A DNA stretch of 34,004 nt. It comes from a virus. Positions within the stretch are counted from its first letter, which is position 1. The number at the start of each line of letters is the position of its first letter. This document shows, piece by piece, positions 29,997 through 34,004 of this stretch. Made by a program: the position numbers and the translations under genes. The stretch covers positions 1 through 34,004 of IMG/VR virus record IMGVR_UViG_3300032323_002101; one strand, 5' to 3'. A model generated the notes under the pieces. The model had not been told where the DNA came from. It saw only the letters and a program-made list of their open reading frames with translations, and did not search any database.

Positions 29997-30937
29997 AGCT
30001 CAGCAAACTAATTACTTATAAATTCATGGTCGACAATCTCAGTGTCAAACATGTCTACGACGAAATCGAAAGCCTACTACAACATGTGATCACTGACCTT
30101 GACGTACAAAATATAGATTTTGATAACATCAAGACCAATATGAAGAATAACAAGAAGCTGGCATTGGACTATCTTGATACTATTGATCAGGACATACAAC
30201 GATTTAAACAATCCCTCGATAACTTTGTTAAAAGCATAGAAGAGCCATACTATGCTAAAAGCATGGCAGTGTATCAAGAAGGGGCCAACGACTCTGCTGA
30301 GTATATTCTAGATAGGCACAGCTTCAAGAAACTTTTATATCAACAAGAGACACTGGATTTTTTCTCAGGTAGGATTAGAGATCTTGGACACTGGAAATGG
30401 CCAGCCATGGAAATACGCCCAGCATATGGCGAAATTTCTCAGCATCTCATTGCGTGTGATCCTTTGTACCTAGTAGACACCGATCCCAGTCTTTTTAAAC
30501 AAGTCAAACAAATGTGGACACCGGAGTACCAAACTCGATTGAGATATTACACCATTAAAGAAAATGAGAAGCGTATATTTCATCAACTTCCGCAACACCA
30601 ATTTGGATTGATTGTATCTGTTGACTTTTTTAATTTCCGACCTTTGGAGTTAATTGAGAAATACCTTAAAGAAATACATCTATTGCTGAGACCAGGGGGC
30701 ATGGTAATTTTTACCTACAATAATTGCGATCACCCAATAGGGGTTGACAATTTTGAAAATTCGTATTATTGTTATACACCAGGTAGGCATGTCAAGGCCA
30801 TGGCGGAAAAAATTGGTTTTAGAATAGCGGCAAGTTTTGATTTAGAAAATAACGTGAGCTGGTTGGAATTACAGAAATCTGGCACTAAGAGCAGTTTACG
30901 TGGTGGGCAAACATTAGGCAGAATATCAAGCATTTAA
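29993..30937 (+). CDS. SAM-dependent methyltransferase-like protein with helical N-terminus
   Basis: A 314-residue protein. Residues 15-110 form a charged, probably coiled-coil region (V-D-N-L-S-V-K-H-V-Y-D-E-I, I-D-Q-D-I-Q-R-F-K-Q-S-L). From about 140 a class I methyltransferase-like fold appears: L-Y-L-V-D-T-D-P-S with acidic residues in the SAM-site position, I-V-S-V-D-F-F-N-F and I-H-L-L-L-R-P-G-G-M-V-I-F-T-Y-N-N. The Gly-rich motif I is degenerate, so activity is uncertain. Its place between polymerase and clamp suggests a DNA- or replication-linked role, or a modification enzyme working with the DpdA-like gene; neither is shown. ATGA overlap with polymerase. Confidence 0.68.
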   Translation: MKLSKLITYKFMVDNLSVKHVYDEIESLLQHVITDLDVQNIDFDNIKTNMKNNKKLALDYLDTIDQDIQRFKQSLDNFVKSIEEPYYAKSMAVYQEGANDSAEYILDRHSFKKLLYQQETLDFFSGRIRDLGHWKWPAMEIRPAYGEISQHLIACDPLYLVDTDPSLFKQVKQMWTPEYQTRLRYYTIKENEKRIFHQLPQHQFGLIVSVDFFNFRPLELIEKYLKEIHLLLRPGGMVIFTYNNCDHPIGVDNFENSYYCYTPGRHVKAMAEKIGFRIAASFDLENNVSWLELQKSGTKSSLRGGQTLGRISSI

Positions 30938-30950
30938 TAGGAGAAAAACG

Positions 30951-31682
30951 ATGAGAGATAATTTACTAGATTTGGTAGAACACACTTACGATCTTGGGTG
31001 TATTGAATTGATCAAGATCACAGGCACAGACAAAGAGACCACCATTGATGGTCTTGCCACAGACAAGAGTGTGGTGCTACAAGCCAAGTTTGCTACGCCA
31101 GTGGCTGACTTCATTGGCACCTTCGGCATGCCAAATCTTGGCAAACTTAAAATTTTGTTGAATTTACAAGAGTACAAAGAAGATGCTCAGATCACTGTGA
31201 TCAGTCAAAATCGCAATGGTACTGATGCACCAGTGGGCTTGCACTTTGAAAACAAAGCAGGCGACTTTAAAAATGACTATCGTTTCATGGTATCAGAAGT
31301 TGTTGCAGAACAGCTCAAACAGTTTAAAATGAAACCAGTGCCATGGGCGGTAGAATTTGAGCCCACAGTGGCCGCAATTCAGCGTCTTAAGATGCAGGCA
31401 CAGGCCAATGCCGAAACTCCAAACTTCATGGCCAAGACTGAAAACGGAGACTTGAAATTTTTCTTTGGTGATCACTCTACTCATGCCGGAGACTTTGTGT
31501 TTCAATCAGGTGTCAGTGGTAAATTGACTCGCCCATGGTTGTGGCCAGTGTCACAGTTTATTTCTATCATGAATCTCACAGGAGATAAAACTGTGCGTAT
31601 CAGTGACGATGGTGCTACAAAGATTACAGTTGACAGCGGTATTGCTGTTTATGATTATATTCTTCCAGCACTCAGCAAGTGA
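30951..31682 (+). CDS. 45: sliding clamp, T4 gp45-like
   Basis: A 243-residue protein with the two-domain beta-alpha-beta pattern of trimeric clamps: I-E-L-I-K-I-T-G-T, G-L-A-T-D-K-S-V-V-L-Q-A-K-F, F-I-G-T-F-G-M-P-N-L-G-K-L-K-I-L-L-N-L, then a second half ending in I-A-V-Y-D-Y-I-L-P-A-L. T4 gp45 has 228 residues and is also required for late transcription from T-A-T-A-A-A-T-A promoters, which links it to the late boxes in this window. Sequence identity to gp45 is low by eye; fold, size and position behind the polymerase carry the call. A clear AGGAG lies nine bases before ATG. Confidence 0.88.
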   Translation: MRDNLLDLVEHTYDLGCIELIKITGTDKETTIDGLATDKSVVLQAKFATPVADFIGTFGMPNLGKLKILLNLQEYKEDAQITVISQNRNGTDAPVGLHFENKAGDFKNDYRFMVSEVVAEQLKQFKMKPVPWAVEFEPTVAAIQRLKMQAQANAETPNFMAKTENGDLKFFFGDHSTHAGDFVFQSGVSGKLTRPWLWPVSQFISIMNLTGDKTVRISDDGATKITVDSGIAVYDYILPALSK

Positions 31683-32326
31683 TTAGAGATGTAGTACGAT
31701 ACAATGCACCCCCGGTTTGGGGAGTGCTTTGTATTGACATTTGGCAAGATGACACCAACAATGAGTTTTATCAAACTGCACTGAATCAGTTGTCTCAATA
31801 CTCTATAGCCGGTGTGGTTAATTGTACAACCAATTTAGTGATTGACTATGCAGACAAAAGCATTTACAATACACTAAAGAACTATCATTGGGCGGCTGAC
31901 ACTATCAACAGTCAGGTCAACGATAACGTACTGTTTGATTTGATTAAAAATGCCGGTGAGAGTCGAACAACTGAACTCATACACGAAAAATTATTTGACC
32001 AACAAACGGTGCACCTAAGTAGAAGAGAAACCTTTATACATCAAGGTCATTACTATTGGCCAGAAGTACAAGATTGGATTATTTTAGGCAGTGCGTGGGG
32101 TAAATGTGTTCACTATGGGCCATTGGGTGTGGATACTTTGGTAGAAATACCCAATCACAGATTTCATATTTTCCCCGAATGGAGTTTACAAACCGAAGAT
32201 AAAAAGCCGCCAACTGTGCAAGACATACATGATGATTTCTTTGTATGGGCTCCTATAGACAACGGTGGGTACAGATTGATAACACGAGCAAAGAATCACA
32301 AATGGACAGAGAACAATCAAAACTAG
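31679..32326 (+). CDS. hypothetical protein, possibly cysteine-hydrolase-like fold
   Basis: A 215-residue protein with GTG start, overlapping the clamp stop by four bases (GTGA). The N-terminal W-G-V-L-C-I-D-I-W-Q-D-D and later I-A-G-V-V-N-C-T-T-N-L-V-I-D suggest a Rossmann-like alpha/beta fold comparable with isochorismatase-type hydrolases, where Asp, Lys and Cys are catalytic; D-I-W-Q and the N-C-T motif could be the Asp and Cys. The C-terminal half (W-I-I-L-G-S-A-W-G-K-C-V-H-Y-G-P-L-G) is not recognised. Function open. The dpdA-like gene starts inside its end. Confidence 0.7.
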   Translation: MIRDVVRYNAPPVWGVLCIDIWQDDTNNEFYQTALNQLSQYSIAGVVNCTTNLVIDYADKSIYNTLKNYHWAADTINSQVNDNVLFDLIKNAGESRTTELIHEKLFDQQTVHLSRRETFIHQGHYYWPEVQDWIILGSAWGKCVHYGPLGVDTLVEIPNHRFHIFPEWSLQTEDKKPPTVQDIHDDFFVWAPIDNGGYRLITRAKNHKWTENNQN

Positions 32327-33840
32327 TGCAAGACAATTTAACTGCTAAACAAAGCGACTATGCTGTGTTCCTTCCAGCCATCAGTAGCTTCTATGCTGGC
32401 TACATTGGTCGCGAACGACATGGTGTAGGACTTGATCCTGGTAGACTTCCTGCAGGCATCGGCGACATGGAGGCCATGAACTGGCTTAACCCACAGAAAG
32501 CCTTGTTTCCTTATCGTTGGAGTCTATACTCTGCAGGTCATGCTAACTTGGATTTAAACAAGTTCGATGCCAAAGAAGACATGGTGCGTAATAGAGATCC
32601 TAACACTATCATGTTGGCCGACTCAGGTGGATTCCAGATTGCCAAAGGTGTATGGCCTGGTCGCTGGGCCGACCCCAAAGACAAGAACGCAGAAAAGAAA
32701 CGTGAACAAGTATTAAAGTGGCAAATGGGTATTGCTACACATGGTATGACCATGGATATACCTACTTGGACTTTCCGTGATCCTGAAGCGGCCAAGGCCT
32801 CTGGTATCCACAGCTACGATGATGCTGTGAATGCAACCAAGTTCAACAACGAATACTGGATTGCTAATCGATATGGCGACACCAAGATTCTCAACGTGCT
32901 ACAAGGTGGTAACCATGCTGAAGCGGATCACTGGTACGGATTGATGAAAGACTACTGTGACCCACGCAAGTATGACAAGCACTTCAATGGTTGGGGCATG
33001 GGTGGTCAGAACATGTGTGACATACATTTGGTTCTCAAACGACTAGTACATTTAATTCATGATGGTTTGTTGGAAAAAGGTGTGCATGACTGGATGCACT
33101 TCTTAGGCACATCAAAGTTAGAATGGGCAGTGCTACTTACAGATATTCAACGTGCTGTGCGTAAGTATCATAACTCTAACTTTACAATTTCGTTTGACTG
33201 TGCGTCGCCATTTTTGGCCACAGCCAACGGTCAGATCTATACACAACTACGCACATCAAATCGTGGCAAGTGGTCATACATGATGAGCCCCACAGCTGAT
33301 GATAAAAAGTATGCCACAGACACTCGCACTTTCAGAGATGCTGTGTTGCAGGATGGTATTCATGATGTGTTTGAAGATTCACCTATTTCTGCTCGTATGC
33401 AAATCAAAGATGTTTGCATTTACAAACCAGGTGATCTAAATAAGATTGGCAAAGAAGGCCGCACTAGTTGGGACAGTTTTAGTTACGCCCTAATGATGGG
33501 TCATAATGTTTGGCACCATATTCGAGCAGTACAAGAGGCCAATCGCAGATATGATGCAGGTGAATCTCCGGACATGATGGTACATCCAATCAATCCAGAT
33601 TTTGATGTTCGGCCCATAATTGATCGTATATTTGCCGCTGGTGATCGCCAAAAGAGCTTGGCCATAATTGATGAATATGCTACAATATGGGAACGGGTAG
33701 TGGGTACCAGAGGGTTTACTGGTAAACGTGCTACCAATGCTCATACTATGTTTAACAGTTTGTTTGAAGTTGAAGAAGAAGTTACTCCCTCAGAAGAATT
33801 TGATGAAACATTGCTAGATGCACTAGAACAAGAAAAATGA
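32302..33840 (+). CDS. dpdA: DpdA/tRNA-guanine transglycosylase-like enzyme for DNA base modification
   Basis: A 512-residue protein of the TGT superfamily. D107-S-G-G-F-Q is the base-binding motif, G-W-G-M-G-G matches the family G-Y-A-I-G-G, and F-D299-C-A-S-P aligns with the nucleophile motif F-D-C-x-x-P-T. The canonical C-x-C-x-x-C zinc site is not evident. Phage members of this type (DpdA) swap guanine in DNA for a 7-deazaguanine such as preQ0, protecting against restriction; size and location beside replication genes favour DNA over tRNA. The frame is open back to ATG 32245; I choose ATG 32302, which overlaps the previous gene by 25 bases and drops a region unlike the family. 7-Deazaguanine synthesis genes may lie beyond the window. 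Confidence 0.82.
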   Translation: MDREQSKLVQDNLTAKQSDYAVFLPAISSFYAGYIGRERHGVGLDPGRLPAGIGDMEAMNWLNPQKALFPYRWSLYSAGHANLDLNKFDAKEDMVRNRDPNTIMLADSGGFQIAKGVWPGRWADPKDKNAEKKREQVLKWQMGIATHGMTMDIPTWTFRDPEAAKASGIHSYDDAVNATKFNNEYWIANRYGDTKILNVLQGGNHAEADHWYGLMKDYCDPRKYDKHFNGWGMGGQNMCDIHLVLKRLVHLIHDGLLEKGVHDWMHFLGTSKLEWAVLLTDIQRAVRKYHNSNFTISFDCASPFLATANGQIYTQLRTSNRGKWSYMMSPTADDKKYATDTRTFRDAVLQDGIHDVFEDSPISARMQIKDVCIYKPGDLNKIGKEGRTSWDSFSYALMMGHNVWHHIRAVQEANRRYDAGESPDMMVHPINPDFDVRPIIDRIFAAGDRQKSLAIIDEYATIWERVVGTRGFTGKRATNAHTMFNSLFEVEEEVTPSEEFDETLLDALEQEK

Positions 33841-33867
33841 AACAAGAACTAGACAATAGGAATACAA

Positions 33868-34004
33868 ATGGATAGACCCGGACACGAAACAGTGAACTTC
33901 TTTGTAGGTACAGAAGTTGAACATTCACCTGCGTATGGGCAAAGAACTTTGTTTGTTGTAGGAGTACATGATGCTGATACCGTGATGGATACAGCACTGG
34001 CCAA
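33868..34004 (+). CDS. partial gene cut by window end, unknown
   Basis: ATG at 33868 behind AGGAAT opens a frame that runs off the window after 45 codons: M-D-R-P-G-H-E-T-V-N-F-F-V-G-T-E-V-E-H, then R-T-L-F-V-V-G-V-H-D-A-D. The F-V-G-x-E-V-E-x-x-P-x-Y-G-x-x-T-L-F-V-x-G plan recalls conserved phage proteins near dpdA-like genes, but I cannot name a function. Confidence 0.7.
   Translation, partial: MDRPGHETVNFFVGTEVEHSPAYGQRTLFVVGVHDADTVMDTALA

Noticed and set aside
1-34004. CRISPR array, integrase, transposase or attachment sites
   Set aside because: No spaced direct repeats, no recombinase motifs and no terminal inverted repeats were seen; all strong repeats are at protein level.

Overview
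The window looks like part of a large, uncultured tailed phage of the T4-like superfamily, probably infecting an aquatic Gram-negative bacterium. The evidence is a family B DNA polymerase of T4 gp43 type, a gp45-like sliding clamp close behind it, a DsbA-like small protein, T4-style late promoter boxes (NATAAATA), a holin next to a secreted small protein, and tightly packed genes all on the + strand with many ATGA overlaps. No host housekeeping genes, rRNA, convincing tRNA, CRISPR array, integrase or transposon was seen. Every gap between genes is under 300 bases.

Layout. (1) 53-764: holin and a small exported protein, closed by a strong terminator. (2) 767-4995: a proteostasis cassette (DnaJ-like co-chaperone, peptide deformylase, ClpA-type unfoldase) behind a sigma70-like promoter that overlaps the terminator. 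(3) 5002-8158: small unknown or beta-rich proteins, a nucleotidyltransferase and a GT-A glycosyltransferase. (4) 8170-26848: the most unusual part. It holds two giant multidomain proteins (1633 and 1423 residues) and a run of genes whose products begin with variants of M-R-A-Q/H-E-F-I/L/V-x-E. These include a GH19-like muralytic enzyme, a kinase-like protein, a WCTA-motif protein, two proteins with ParB-like D-G-x-H-R motifs, a GNAT acetyltransferase, a GIY-YIG nuclease and several Cys-rich basic proteins. A Dps-like ferritin sits among them behind a good late promoter. (5) 26941-34004: replication and DNA modification genes (DsbA-like protein, DNA polymerase, methyltransferase-like protein, sliding clamp, an unknown protein, a DpdA/TGT-like transglycosylase, and a gene cut by the window end).

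Main interpretation. The recurrent N-terminus resembles the capsid-targeting sequence of T4 internal proteins (IPIII begins, from memory, MKTYQEFIAE), which directs proteins into the prohead and is cut after the Glu by the gp21 protease. I infer that region 4 encodes a cargo of packaged, prohead-protease-processed proteins that could be ejected into the host with the DNA. The giant proteins contain many further V/I/L-x-E-A/G/S sites between modules and may be polyproteins cut in the capsid. This is inference from sequence; no prohead protease gene lies in the window.

Regulation. Three sigma70-like promoters with exact 17-base spacers precede dnaJ, the glycosyltransferase and the dsbA-like gene. 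Late boxes often end only 5-8 bases before ATG. At 5983, 8170 and 18921 the start codon also lies in or against a hairpin whose 5' arm would be missing from a transcript started at the late box. This is the logic known for T4 gene e, where read-through RNA is silenced and late RNA is translated.
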